In this document: piece after piece, positions 1-12,314 of the stretch
How the letters are laid out: each line of letters starts with the position of its first letter
Numbering within the stretch: the first letter of the stretch is position 1
NCBI GenBank assembly: GCA_012511795.1
Contig: JAAZFJ010000239.1
Span: 1 to 34,905 of the forward strand
DNA: 34,905 nt
DNA from: Syntrophomonadaceae bacterium
GTDB taxonomy: Bacteria; Bacillota; Syntrophomonadia; Syntrophomonadales; Syntrophomonadaceae
Direction of reading: 5' to 3'
The notes under the pieces: generated by a model
Seen by the model: only the letters and a program-made list of their open reading frames with translations
The model's database searches: none
Told to the model about the DNA's origin: nothing
Program-made: the position numbers and the translations under genes

Positions 1-95
1 TTATAAAACGTAATATTCCGAAATAGATAAAAAAAGGTTAGGAAGATAGGATTGGCGAATAGAATATAAAATTTGCAGAAAAGCGGGGGTAGGGA

Positions 96-1010
96 ATGAA
101 TAAAGTAAAAACTTGGGCAGAATATTCAGAAGAGGAGATCCTCAAAGCCAATATTGAAAAATATGATAAAGAAGATATCGTTAAGTTTTATGAGGATTTT
201 GAAGAACCTAAATATACTTATATTGAGTATTCAGTAATTTTTGATGCAGTCCTTAATTTTTTGCATAATCATCTGCAAAACCCGGTAAGAGCAGCAGATA
301 TGTGTGGAGGTGCAGGAAAGGCAGCTTTTGTTCTGAAAAGCTGTGATCCAAACTGTGAAGTTACTTTAGTGGATCTGGCCGATAAAATGCTGGATATTGC
401 CCGCAGAAGAGCAGAAAAAGAACAAGTTTCCTGCCGGATTTTATTAAAAGATGCCTTCTCTTTTCTGGAGGATGAATCAGAGGAATTCGATTTGATCGTT
501 TTTTCTTCTGCCTTGCATCACTTTAAAGATCCCACAGCTCTTTTGGCGGCAGCAGCCAAAAGGCTTTCACCCCAGGGAATGATAATCAGCATTGCTGACC
601 CCAATACGATTATCAAGAGCAAACGATTCCGCTTTCTGCAATTTACGGCTGCCAACAGCCAGCACAAAAAGGCCACTATAAAAAACAGTTTTAGCAGATT
701 ATTTGGTTCTGGTAGTGAGGCGGCAGCAGGAGAGGATTTTGATGTGGCCGAATATCAGACATATACAGGGATCAACGATATTCACCTTAGAAATGGCTTG
801 GAAAAAGCGGGGCTTAGTGCATTGCTGCATATGCGTTATCCAGCCGGAGAGCCCTATATGACAAAAATCATGCCCTGGTTGGGTCTTTATTGGGCCTTCA
901 GCATTGTGATGTGTCATAAAGATAAGTATCCGGAATATAATAACTCATCTGCCTTGTTGTTGAATGAAATTAAAAAGAATCTGCCCTACAAAATAAGAGT
1001 AATGCCTTGA
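96..1010 (+). CDS. class I SAM-dependent methyltransferase
   Basis: Encodes 304 residues with a Rossmann-type methyltransferase fold in the middle. The SAM-binding glycine motif AADMCGGAGKAA lies near residues 66-77, an acidic residue ends the next strand (VTLVDLADKM), and a motif IV/post-I region reads FDLIVFSSALHHFKDP, as in the Methyltransf_11/25 families. The C-terminal third (about residues 170-304) matches no family I recognise and probably sets substrate choice. The ATG at 96 follows a purine-rich GCGGGGGTAGGGA. The next gene, a PAP2 phosphatase, starts within 40 bp and is probably co-transcribed, so a lipid-related substrate is possible, but this is inference. Substrate unknown. Confidence 0.75.
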   Translation: MNKVKTWAEYSEEEILKANIEKYDKEDIVKFYEDFEEPKYTYIEYSVIFDAVLNFLHNHLQNPVRAADMCGGAGKAAFVLKSCDPNCEVTLVDLADKMLDIARRRAEKEQVSCRILLKDAFSFLEDESEEFDLIVFSSALHHFKDPTALLAAAAKRLSPQGMIISIADPNTIIKSKRFRFLQFTAANSQHKKATIKNSFSRLFGSGSEAAAGEDFDVAEYQTYTGINDIHLRNGLEKAGLSALLHMRYPAGEPYMTKIMPWLGLYWAFSIVMCHKDKYPEYNNSSALLLNEIKKNLPYKIRVMP

Positions 1011-1047
1011 TATATTGTTTGTAACGGGCAGCCAGGGAGCAATTGTT

Positions 1048-1602
1048 TTGCATTATTTCAGTGATGAGCTTTATTTTGACCAGATCGTAAAAAACGCAAT
1101 TAACAGCATTGCCAATCCTGCTTTAGATAGCTTCATGGCTTTTATTACCAACCTGGGAGCACCGGTCACTTTTTATATTCTGGCTGCTGTAGGGTTTGTC
1201 TATTTGATCAGTAAACAGAAGATACCGGAAGGGATCTTTTTACTACTTTGCATTTTTACCTCATGGGGTGTCATGAATTCTCTCAAACTACTTTTTATGA
1301 GGGCAAGGCCAGCAGGTGAACCGCTGACTTATGCAGTAGGCTATAGTTTCCCCAGTGGTCATGCAACACTTGCCATGGCTTTTTACGGTTTTATAATTTA
1401 TCTGATTATGTCAGCCAATAAAAACAGCCGAACTAAATGGTTATCCGGTTTTATAGCGGCGCTGATTTTTTTAATCGGTATTAGCAGGATTTACCTTAAT
1501 GTGCATTATGCAACAGATGTTTTGGCAGGTTTTATCCTGGGAAGCATTTTGCTGGGCACTTTTATAATTTTGCTCAGGTATTTTAAATCACGGCTATTTT
1601 AA
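1048..1602 (+). CDS. PAP2-family membrane phosphatase
   Basis: A small integral membrane phosphatase of the phosphatidic acid phosphatase type 2 family. All three signature motifs are present: KLLFMRARP (K-x6-RP), FPSGH, and SRIYLNVHYATD (SR-x5-H-x3-D), which supply the catalytic histidines and phosphate-binding arginines. About five hydrophobic segments surround them. The frame is open from a TTG at 1015, but the TTG at 1048 has a CCAGGGAG ribosome binding site eight bases upstream and gives a 184-residue protein, so I prefer it. Likely substrates are undecaprenyl pyrophosphate or phosphatidate/phosphatidylglycerol phosphate; the sequence does not decide. It ends 15 bp before the converging gene at 1618. 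Confidence 0.85.
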   Translation: MHYFSDELYFDQIVKNAINSIANPALDSFMAFITNLGAPVTFYILAAVGFVYLISKQKIPEGIFLLLCIFTSWGVMNSLKLLFMRARPAGEPLTYAVGYSFPSGHATLAMAFYGFIIYLIMSANKNSRTKWLSGFIAALIFLIGISRIYLNVHYATDVLAGFILGSILLGTFIILLRYFKSRLF

Positions 1603-1617
1603 AATTCTATAAAGAAT

Positions 1618-2502
1618 TTAAACCATGGCAGATTTTATCGATTGGTATTTGTCCCCGAACTCTTTCACCAACCCGATTCTTAAGAGTCTGCGCAGATGAA
1701 CGATAAGGCACATTTTTTCAAAAAAGTAAAACTTGCTTTCCGGTTCATGCCAGCGGCCATAAATGATTTTCTTATAAGTCAATTCGTGTAGGGTATAAGG
1801 TGTTGCCAAAGCTTTTATAATTGCCTGTTCATTGGCATAGACTTTATCAAGATATTTTTGCAGCCGGTGTTTTACATTGGTATCAATGACTCCCTTATGA
1901 CCTGATAGTATTACTTTGGGTTCAAGAGCGATCAATCTTTCCAGGGAGTTGATCAATTCATCAACATTACTTACATCATTGCCATACCAGGGACCAAAAC
2001 TAGTTAAATCAAAATCACCGCTGAATAGTACTCCTTTTTCCTGCCAGTATAAGCAACAGTGCCCTGGAGTATGTCCGGGGGTATGAATGACTTCCAGCTT
2101 AATATTCCCCAAATCAATGATGTCACCATCCTTCATAGTACCAGTTATGTTGGAAGGGCGCCAGGGTAACCATGATAACAGCTTGTCCGGGGCGTTATAC
2201 TTTTCGATCCCGTAAAAATCCTCAAAGACTTTATAGTCTTTCATTGCTGGAATATCATAAGGATGGGCAATGACTTTAGCTTGTGGAAACAAAAAATTAC
2301 AACCGCAATGATCAATGTGAAAGTGAGTGTTTATGATTAAATCAACCTGACGCTTAGTGAACATTTCAGCGAAACTTGTATCAATTGGCGTATCGATGAT
2401 AGTTTTTACTTTATCATTAATATAAAAGCAGCATGAATAAGGAAATCTACTGCTTTTACCGGTTGTGATCAGGTAAATATTATCAAAAAGATGTTTAAAC
2501 AT
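1618..2502 (-). CDS. metallo-beta-lactamase-fold hydrolase
   Basis: A 294-residue MBL-fold protein. The zinc-binding HxHxDH motif is intact as THFHIDHCG, followed by the second metal histidine in HTPGHTPGHCC, the bridging aspartate in FSGDFDL and the final histidine in LSGHKG. The C-terminal ~80 residues (after about residue 215) are helical, as in the RNase Z-like/glyoxalase II-like hydrolases with a winged-helix tail. The start ATG at 2502 has AAGGGGATGAAGC just upstream. The Smr-domain gene lies 54-70 bp upstream on the same strand, so the two may share a transcript. The substrate, perhaps a thioester or lactone, cannot be read from sequence. Confidence 0.85.
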   Translation of the reverse strand: MFKHLFDNIYLITTGKSSRFPYSCCFYINDKVKTIIDTPIDTSFAEMFTKRQVDLIINTHFHIDHCGCNFLFPQAKVIAHPYDIPAMKDYKVFEDFYGIEKYNAPDKLLSWLPWRPSNITGTMKDGDIIDLGNIKLEVIHTPGHTPGHCCLYWQEKGVLFSGDFDLTSFGPWYGNDVSNVDELINSLERLIALEPKVILSGHKGVIDTNVKHRLQKYLDKVYANEQAIIKALATPYTLHELTYKKIIYGRWHEPESKFYFFEKMCLIVHLRRLLRIGLVKEFGDKYQSIKSAMV

Positions 2503-2556
2503 GCTTCATCCCCTTAAAAATCACCAGAATAAAATAATATCGTAATTGAATAGATA

Positions 2557-2973
2557 TTATTTTCGTTTTCGTTTATCAGCATTGCGGGCCTTTTGTTCTT
2601 TTCTAATCCTTTTGCCCTCTTTAGAGTAAATAATGTGATTTTTTTGTTGTTCTTTTGCTCCTCCAATATAATTGTTAACCTTTCCTTTGGCAACGACTAA
2701 AGTATGTCCTTGGTCATATGTGAGGGCAACTGGTAATTCTGATTCGCCAAAGACCACTTTATAATCAGCTTCCTGCAGGGATCTATCATTTTTTAGCCTG
2801 TGCCTTACTTCCTTTTTAATAACGGAAAAGTTTTGGCTGCTGTGGTGTCCTTTGCCGTGATTAATGTCGATTACATCTACATTGTTTTCGATACACCATT
2901 TAATATTGGCTTCAACTTTTTTCAAAGCTTCTTCCACGCTTATACCATGCAAGTCTATTTTTTCAATTTTCAT
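2557..2973 (-). CDS. Smr-domain protein
   Basis: A 138-residue basic protein with an N-terminal Smr (small MutS-related) domain. The opening IDLHGISVEEAL corresponds to the LDLHG motif and INHGKGHHSS to the HGxG motif of that family. The C-terminus is rich in Lys and Arg (KRIRKEQKARNADKRKRK), typical of nucleic-acid-binding tails. Stand-alone Smr proteins can be endonucleases or ribosome-associated nucleases, so a nucleic-acid role is likely by family. The frame opens at a GTG at 2985, but the ATG at 2973 begins directly at the conserved MKIEKIDLHG and is favoured; neither start has a strong ribosome binding site. Weaker similarity in the middle leaves the exact subfamily open. Confidence 0.65.
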   Translation of the reverse strand: MKIEKIDLHGISVEEALKKVEANIKWCIENNVDVIDINHGKGHHSSQNFSVIKKEVRHRLKNDRSLQEADYKVVFGESELPVALTYDQGHTLVVAKGKVNNYIGGAKEQQKNHIIYSKEGKRIRKEQKARNADKRKRK

Positions 2974-3082
2974 GGCGAACTTCACTCTTTTTTAAAATTA
3001 TTTAGTAATTATACTCTATTTATTAATCTAATTTTAAAAAATATTAAAACTATTTTCATATTTGTGCCACATATTCTGTAAA

Positions 3083-3110
3083 TTTAAATTATAATAAAAA
3101 AGGGTATAAT
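3083..3110 (+). promoter_or_regulatory. candidate promoter of the PAS/GGDEF/HD-GYP gene
   Basis: A perfect TATAAT lies at 3105-3110, 16 bp after TTTAAA at 3083-3088. The -35 box is weak. The start codon is at 3153. Confidence 0.4.
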
Positions 3111-3152
3111 TTACATTCATTAAAACTATTACCTGTGTAAAGGGGGGTTATA

Positions 3153-6100
3153 ATGGCTGAATTCAGTGGTCTCCAGCAGGAAGACCAGGCTAATAAGCTT
3201 GCATTACAGGTTAAATATCTCAATGATCTTCTGGATAATATAAATGAGCTTTTCTATACATATGATGTCAATGGCATAGTAACATTCATTAATAAAAAAA
3301 GCCACGATATTTTAGGATATCAACAGCATGAAATAATAGGAAATTATGTGTGGGATTTTGTTCATCCCAGTAATAAAGAAAATTTGGTCAATGAAGTAAA
3401 AAGAAGGCTGAAAAAAGGAAAAAGGAATATTTATCTTTCCAAGATATTGCATAAAAGCGGCGATACCAGGATACTACGCATTAATGTAGCACCAATTATG
3501 GAAGATGGCCGGATCATTGGCGAAGTTTGTCTGGCAGAAGACGTTACAAATGCACGGCGTAACGAAAAAGCCCTCAAGGATTCAAATCTGATTTTGGAGC
3601 AAACCAAAAATGAATTACTAAAAGCAAATAGAAGTTTGCTGCGGGCTGAAGAAGAACTTCGCAAACAACTTACGGAAGCAGAGCAAAATAAAGAGGCTCT
3701 GGCTAACGCTCACAGCCAACTGGAAAATATAATGGACTTTCTTCCCGATCCTACCTTTGTAATCGATAAGCAGGGAAAAGTTAAAATGTGGAATAAAGCT
3801 ATTGAAGTTTTAACTGGTGTAAAGGCACGTAATATACTGGGCAGGGATAATAGAGAGTATTCTGTGATATTTTATGGCAACAGGCGGCCTATGCTGATAG
3901 ATTTAGCTGCCGAACTAGCGGACATTAATGCTGAAAAAAACCATTATAATATGTTCAAGCTAAGCAAAGACTGTTTGTATGCTGACCAATTTGTGCAGCA
4001 AATTGGGGTCGATGGCATGCATGTTTCTGCCAGAGCTGCTCCTTTGTTTGATGACACTGGCAGTATATACGGGGCTATAGAAACCGTTAGGGATCTCAGT
4101 GAACGAATCAAGTCTATTAATGAATTAAAAGAAAGTGAAGAAAAGTACAGAAATATTATTGAAAGTATTGAGGATGGATATTTTGAAGTAGATAAGTATG
4201 GTGAATTCACTTTCGTGAACAGTTATCTGCATAGAGCAATCGGATATGATTATCAGGAAATAATCGGTAATAGTTTCCAAAAACTGATGGATGAAGAAAA
4301 CACAAAAAAGATCAAGTCAGCTTTTGCCAGTGTATATGATACAGGGGAGCCGCTAAGGGCTTTTGATTGGAGTGTTTACAAAAAAGACGGAAGCTGTATG
4401 TTTGTGGAGACTACCATATTACCGGTAAAAGAAAATGATAAAGTAAATGGATTCAGAGGTTTGGTCCGTGATATTACTGCGCGTAAAAAAACAGAACAAG
4501 CCCTGCAGGATAGCGAACAAAGACTACGGGGAAGAGTGGCTTATCTCGATGCTTTAATAGCAAATTTAAACGAATTATTTGTTACCTATGACCCGGATGG
4601 CAAAATCACTTTTGTGAATAAAAAAGTTGATGATTTAATTGGATATACAATGGAAGAAGTGATCGGCAGGCACGTGAATGATTTCGTGCCGCAGGAATAC
4701 CACGATAAAGTCAATAATGATATCGGACAGAGAACCAAGGAAGGCCGGGCAGCTACTTATGAATTACCAATTATACATAAGAATGACTCTGAAAGGATAA
4801 TAAAAATCAACAGCACCCCGATAAGAAATGAAAGAGAAGAAATTAAAGGGGGAATGATTCTAGCAGAAGATATCACTTCAACAAAAATAGCGCAAAAGGA
4901 ACTGGCTATGAGCGAAAAAAGGTATAGGGGGATCGTGCAGGACCAAACGGAATTGATTTGCCGTTTTCTGCAGGATTTAACACTTACATTTACCAATGAT
5001 GCCTATTGCCGTTTTTTCAACTTACAGGGACAGGAAAGCACAGGTAAAATACCGGATTATATGATATTTGCCAATGAAAGAGGAATGTTTGAGAAAAAGC
5101 TCAAGGGTTTGACTCCTGAAAAGTCAGTAATAACCATCGAACATAAATTGAAATTCCCTGATGGTCGGGAATTTTGGCTGCAATGGACGTGCAGAGCTAT
5201 TTTTGATGAAAATGAAATCCTTATCGAATACCAGGCGGTTGGCAGAGATATATCAGAACGTAAACTGGCTGAAGAACAGCTAATATATATGAGTACCCAT
5301 GATGCATTAACCGACCTTTTTAATAGATTGTATTTTGAGAAGCAGATGCAACTTATGCAAAACAATGATTGTTTGCATGTTGGAGTTATTGTTTGTGATG
5401 TTGACGGACTTAAATTGGTCAATGATACACTTGGACATACCCAGGGTGATAATACGCTGCAACAGGCAGCAACTATCATTCAAAGCTGTTTCCGCAGGCA
5501 GGATGTGATTGCTCGGGTAGGTGGTGATGAGTTTGCGGTTCTATTACCTTCTGCTGACTGGGAAATTATCAACCAAGCTTTTGACAGAATAAGAAATAAA
5601 ATTAACAAATACAACTTAAGTGCGGATATTCCTCTTAGTATATCGATAGGTGCAGCCATCCGGGCTAATCCTATAATTACCATGTCTGATGTTTTTAAAG
5701 AAGCAGATAACAACATGTATCGTGAAAAGCTGCATAGCCACCACAGTGCCCGCAGTGCCATTGTACAAACCCTGACAAGAGCCCTGAAAGAACGTGATTA
5801 TATAACTGAGGGTCATGCAGAACGCATGCAGGATCTATTGGAAAGAATAGCCCGCAAACTTGGTATGGGTGAGCGTACTGTAAATGATCTGCGGCTTTTT
5901 GCCCAGTTTCATGACATAGGTAAAGTTGGAGTCCCGGATGCCATTTTATTTAAAACCGGTCCCCTCACCAAGGAAGAATACCTGATCATGCAAAGACATT
6001 GTGAAATAGGACATCGCATCGCCCTTTCATCTCCTGAAATGACCGTGATTAGTGATTGGATACTGAAACATCATGAATGGTGGAATGGGAAGGGATACCC

Positions 6101-6329
6101 TCTGGGACTTAAAGGTGAGGAGATACCATTGGAATGTCGTATTTTAGCAATTGCAGATGCCTATGATGCGATGACCAGTGTTCGGCCATACAGGAAGGCC
6201 TTGACTCATATGGAAGCTGTGGAAGAGTTGAAAAAATACGCCGGTATACAGTTTGACCCAGCATTGGTAGATGTATTTTTGACTTTGGATATAGAAACTA
6301 GTCACATGGAAAGCGATAATGCCAGGTGA
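3153..6329 (+). CDS. five-PAS, GGDEF and HD-GYP cyclic-di-GMP signalling protein
   Basis: A 1058-residue cytosolic sensor with no membrane segment. Five PAS-like domains lie at about residues 22-132, 188-318, 330-446, 460-577 and 588-705, with a helical linker after the first. A diguanylate cyclase domain follows (about 711-865) with an intact GGDEF at 790-794 and an inhibitory I-site RRQD exactly five residues before it. The last domain (about 870-1045) is HD-GYP, with HDIGK at 920-924 and HHEWWNGKGYP at 973-983. Both synthesis and breakdown motifs look catalytic, so activity may switch with PAS state. The ATG follows AAGGGGGG. Its 3' end overlaps the opposing gene by 32 bp. The ligand of the PAS domains is unknown. 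Confidence 0.92.
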   Translation: MAEFSGLQQEDQANKLALQVKYLNDLLDNINELFYTYDVNGIVTFINKKSHDILGYQQHEIIGNYVWDFVHPSNKENLVNEVKRRLKKGKRNIYLSKILHKSGDTRILRINVAPIMEDGRIIGEVCLAEDVTNARRNEKALKDSNLILEQTKNELLKANRSLLRAEEELRKQLTEAEQNKEALANAHSQLENIMDFLPDPTFVIDKQGKVKMWNKAIEVLTGVKARNILGRDNREYSVIFYGNRRPMLIDLAAELADINAEKNHYNMFKLSKDCLYADQFVQQIGVDGMHVSARAAPLFDDTGSIYGAIETVRDLSERIKSINELKESEEKYRNIIESIEDGYFEVDKYGEFTFVNSYLHRAIGYDYQEIIGNSFQKLMDEENTKKIKSAFASVYDTGEPLRAFDWSVYKKDGSCMFVETTILPVKENDKVNGFRGLVRDITARKKTEQALQDSEQRLRGRVAYLDALIANLNELFVTYDPDGKITFVNKKVDDLIGYTMEEVIGRHVNDFVPQEYHDKVNNDIGQRTKEGRAATYELPIIHKNDSERIIKINSTPIRNEREEIKGGMILAEDITSTKIAQKELAMSEKRYRGIVQDQTELICRFLQDLTLTFTNDAYCRFFNLQGQESTGKIPDYMIFANERGMFEKKLKGLTPEKSVITIEHKLKFPDGREFWLQWTCRAIFDENEILIEYQAVGRDISERKLAEEQLIYMSTHDALTDLFNRLYFEKQMQLMQNNDCLHVGVIVCDVDGLKLVNDTLGHTQGDNTLQQAATIIQSCFRRQDVIARVGGDEFAVLLPSADWEIINQAFDRIRNKINKYNLSADIPLSISIGAAIRANPIITMSDVFKEADNNMYREKLHSHHSARSAIVQTLTRALKERDYITEGHAERMQDLLERIARKLGMGERTVNDLRLFAQFHDIGKVGVPDAILFKTGPLTKEEYLIMQRHCEIGHRIALSSPEMTVISDWILKHHEWWNGKGYPLGLKGEEIPLECRILAIADAYDAMTSVRPYRKALTHMEAVEELKKYAGIQFDPALVDVFLTLDIETSHMESDNAR

Positions 6330-6981
6330 TCTCCCACTTATCAAGACAGTTTTCTTCTTTTGCAATGCCGGCATTATGAATGACCAGAGGCTTGCCGCTG
6401 GCCAGAGTCTTATCACTTATGATGCCACAGTGCTCATCACCATTGGCAAAACGCCAGTAAACAACATCTCCCCAGTGCCACTGGCCAAAATCATCCGCAT
6501 CAATTGTTAATTCACGGCCGAAACGCTTAAAAAACACAATCTGATTGGGAACCCGTCGGTGATCGATATTGGAGTCAGGTTGGGTCAAACCCCAGTTATC
6601 TGGATAAAGTGCGAAATTTGCCATCATATCCTCGTGAATCATCTTCTGTAAATCATAACCGGCATTTCTAAATGCCCGAATAACTACATCAGTACATGCT
6701 CCATGATTTGCAGGCACATCCCCACCTGGGTATTCTATTTTCTGGTATGAAGCATTATAAGTGGTTTTATTTTTTACTTCCTGTCTGGCACCCAGTAAAA
6801 TCAAATCGGGAGCAGTCAAATCTTGTGGCGCAATTTTTTCCACCGGGGAAGGCTTTTCGACAGGCGAGAAGTCAGTAAGGCTCAGACCAGTTTTATCCAT
6901 AAAAAATATGTAAGCTGTGAAGGCAAAACAGGCTATAATTAAAAACATCAGTCCGCTACTGATAGGGAAGTTCCTTTTCAT
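6298..6981 (-). CDS. DUF1287 family exported or membrane-anchored protein
   Basis: About 227 residues with an N-terminal hydrophobic segment (SSGLMFLIIACFAFTAYIFF), then a DUF1287-type domain. Family features seen are GACTDVVIRAFRNAGYDL, DSNIDHRRVPNQ, WGDVVYW, EHCGIISD and VIHNAG. The cysteine in GACTDV and the histidine in DEHCGI resemble the Cys/His pair of NlpC/P60-like cysteine hydrolases, so a cell-wall or amide-cleaving role is possible but unproven. An upstream ATG at 6999 is in frame, but the ATG at 6981 has AGGA six bases ahead and leads directly into the membrane anchor. The stop lies inside the opposing c-di-GMP gene (32-bp tail-to-tail overlap), and no terminator separates them. 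Confidence 0.75.
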   Translation of the reverse strand: MKRNFPISSGLMFLIIACFAFTAYIFFMDKTGLSLTDFSPVEKPSPVEKIAPQDLTAPDLILLGARQEVKNKTTYNASYQKIEYPGGDVPANHGACTDVVIRAFRNAGYDLQKMIHEDMMANFALYPDNWGLTQPDSNIDHRRVPNQIVFFKRFGRELTIDADDFGQWHWGDVVYWRFANGDEHCGIISDKTLASGKPLVIHNAGIAKEENCLDKWEITWHYRFPCD

Positions 6982-7014
6982 CGAAAATCCTGCTTTCATT
7001 GAAAGAAATATTCA

Positions 7015-7042
7015 TTGAACTAATGCTCAGATTAGCTATACT
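7015..7042 (+). promoter_or_regulatory. candidate promoter of the Gate-domain gene pair
   Basis: TTGAAC at 7015-7020, a 16-bp spacer, then TATACT at 7037-7042, about 30 bp before the first gene of the pair. Confidence 0.45.
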
Positions 7043-7075
7043 CTATATATCATTATATAACAAGGAGTCATGACA

Positions 7076-7495
7076 ATGCTTACTGTTTCGACTTTTACCA
7101 GAGGTTTGAGAAATGGTCTTAGAATTACTTGGGAATTAGGCGTGGTTATTGTTCCAGTCTATATTGCAGTTACGATTTTAAAGTACACTCCTGCACTAAA
7201 TTGGATCGCTGAACTTATGAAGCCGGTGATGCATATAGTCGGACTGCCTGGAGAGGCATCACTACCTTTGGTCCTGGGTGCGTTTCTGAACATATATGCT
7301 GCTATTGGAGCAGTATTACCATTAGCAATGAATACGAAAGAAATTACGATTATAGCAGCCATGCTTCTATTGGCCCATTCTCTTCCTTTAGAGGGCATAG
7401 TAAGCAAAAAGTCTGGAGCGAAAGTCAGCACTTTGATAATTACACGTTTGATTTCGGCCTTTGGGGCGGGACTACTGTTTAATTATTTTTTATAA
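7076..7495 (+). CDS. nucleoside-recognition (Gate) domain membrane protein, first of pair
   Basis: About 139 residues with four hydrophobic segments. The arrangement ELGVVIVPVYIAVTIL ... LVLGAFLNIYAAIGAVLPL ... LLLAHSLPLEGIV fits the Gate (nucleoside recognition) domain found in SpmA/SpmB and in the FeoB C-terminal half. AAGGAG at 7062-7067 is only two bases from the ATG at 7070 but eight from the in-frame ATG at 7076, which I therefore choose. The second gene follows after 15 bp, so the pair probably forms one complex. Substrate unknown; SpmA is longer (about 195 residues), so calling it a spore maturation protein is not justified. Confidence 0.7.
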   Translation: MLTVSTFTRGLRNGLRITWELGVVIVPVYIAVTILKYTPALNWIAELMKPVMHIVGLPGEASLPLVLGAFLNIYAAIGAVLPLAMNTKEITIIAAMLLLAHSLPLEGIVSKKSGAKVSTLIITRLISAFGAGLLFNYFL

Positions 7496-7510
7496 AGGAG
7501 AGAAGCAGCT

Positions 7511-7978
7511 TTGTCTTATTTAGATATTTTTATCGAAGCAGTCTCCGGCAGTTTGACTGGTGTTTTTCAAATAGCCCTTATCGTAATACCTTTAATGGTT
7601 TTTATTGAAATCATTCAGGATCTAAACCTGCTGGAAAAACTTACTGCCATATTAGCTCCCTTTACAAATCTGGTTGGGATATCACCGGAAGGCAGATTAC
7701 CTATTATGGCAGGTTTAATTTTTGGAATAAGTTATGGAAGCGGAATCATCATTAACAGTGCCCGTCAAGGGAAACTAACTTACCGGGATATTTACCTTAT
7801 TAATCTGTTTTTGGTCATTTGTCATGCCGTGCTGGAGGATACGATTTTGATCGCTGCAATAGGAGCTAAATGGTTTCCTGTTTTAATGGTAAGGTTTTTC
7901 CTGGCTGTTATTATTTGTTATGTTGTTGCCCGCCTAATGCCAGTACCACTGGCAGAAAAATCTGAATCGTCTCTTTGA
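7511..7978 (+). CDS. nucleoside-recognition (Gate) domain membrane protein, second of pair
   Basis: A 155-residue membrane protein starting at TTG 7511, nine bases after AAAGGAGAG. It has three to four hydrophobic segments and the family features GLIFGISYGSGIIINSARQ and FLVICHAVLEDTILIAAIGA. Histidine and acidic residues in the second motif sit in a membrane segment, as in transporter Gate domains. The two neighbouring genes look like two halves of one transporter-like unit. I can name neither the substrate nor a gene symbol. Confidence 0.7.
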   Translation: MSYLDIFIEAVSGSLTGVFQIALIVIPLMVFIEIIQDLNLLEKLTAILAPFTNLVGISPEGRLPIMAGLIFGISYGSGIIINSARQGKLTYRDIYLINLFLVICHAVLEDTILIAAIGAKWFPVLMVRFFLAVIICYVVARLMPVPLAEKSESSL

Positions 7979-8072
7979 TTTTGCAGGTCAATCCCTTTTA
8001 GGATTTAACTCTTTAGAAACCTGACGCTTCTTTATGGTATGATAATGGTACATCATAAAAGGTGGTTTTTTT

Positions 8073-12178
<4,106 letters not shown>

Positions 12179-12197
12179 TCAGCTAAAGTAATTGATG

Positions 12198-12239
12198 AAC
12201 ACTCTTGTTTTGCATTAGTTATTGCATAAGAGTGTTTTT
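12198..12239 (+). terminator. Rho-independent terminator after ligA
   Basis: Perfect 9-bp arms AACACTCTT (12198-12206) and AAGAGTGTT (12228-12236), followed by T residues. It closes the pcrA-ligA unit 20 bp past the stop codon. Confidence 0.8.
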
Positions 12240-12243
12240 GCTT

Positions 12244-12272
12244 TTGACTGAATTGCTCTTTTCTGCTATATC
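12244..12272 (+). promoter_or_regulatory. candidate promoter of the DUF554 gene
   Basis: TTGACT (12244-12249), 17-bp spacer, TATATC (12267-12272) with a TGC extended -10 just upstream. It lies directly behind the ligA terminator. Confidence 0.5.
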
Positions 12273-12314
12273 ATAAAAGTTATATTATACATTTACTCGA
12301 GAAAGGTGATTTTT

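Noticed and set aside
1015-1047. TTG at 1015 as the start of the PAP2 gene
   Set aside because: It has no ribosome binding site; the TTG at 1048 has CCAGGGAG at good spacing.
5057-5816. Minus-strand frames inside the PAS/GGDEF/HD-GYP gene
   Set aside because: They overlap a strongly conserved coding region, lack ribosome binding sites, and give low-complexity Ser/Leu-rich products.
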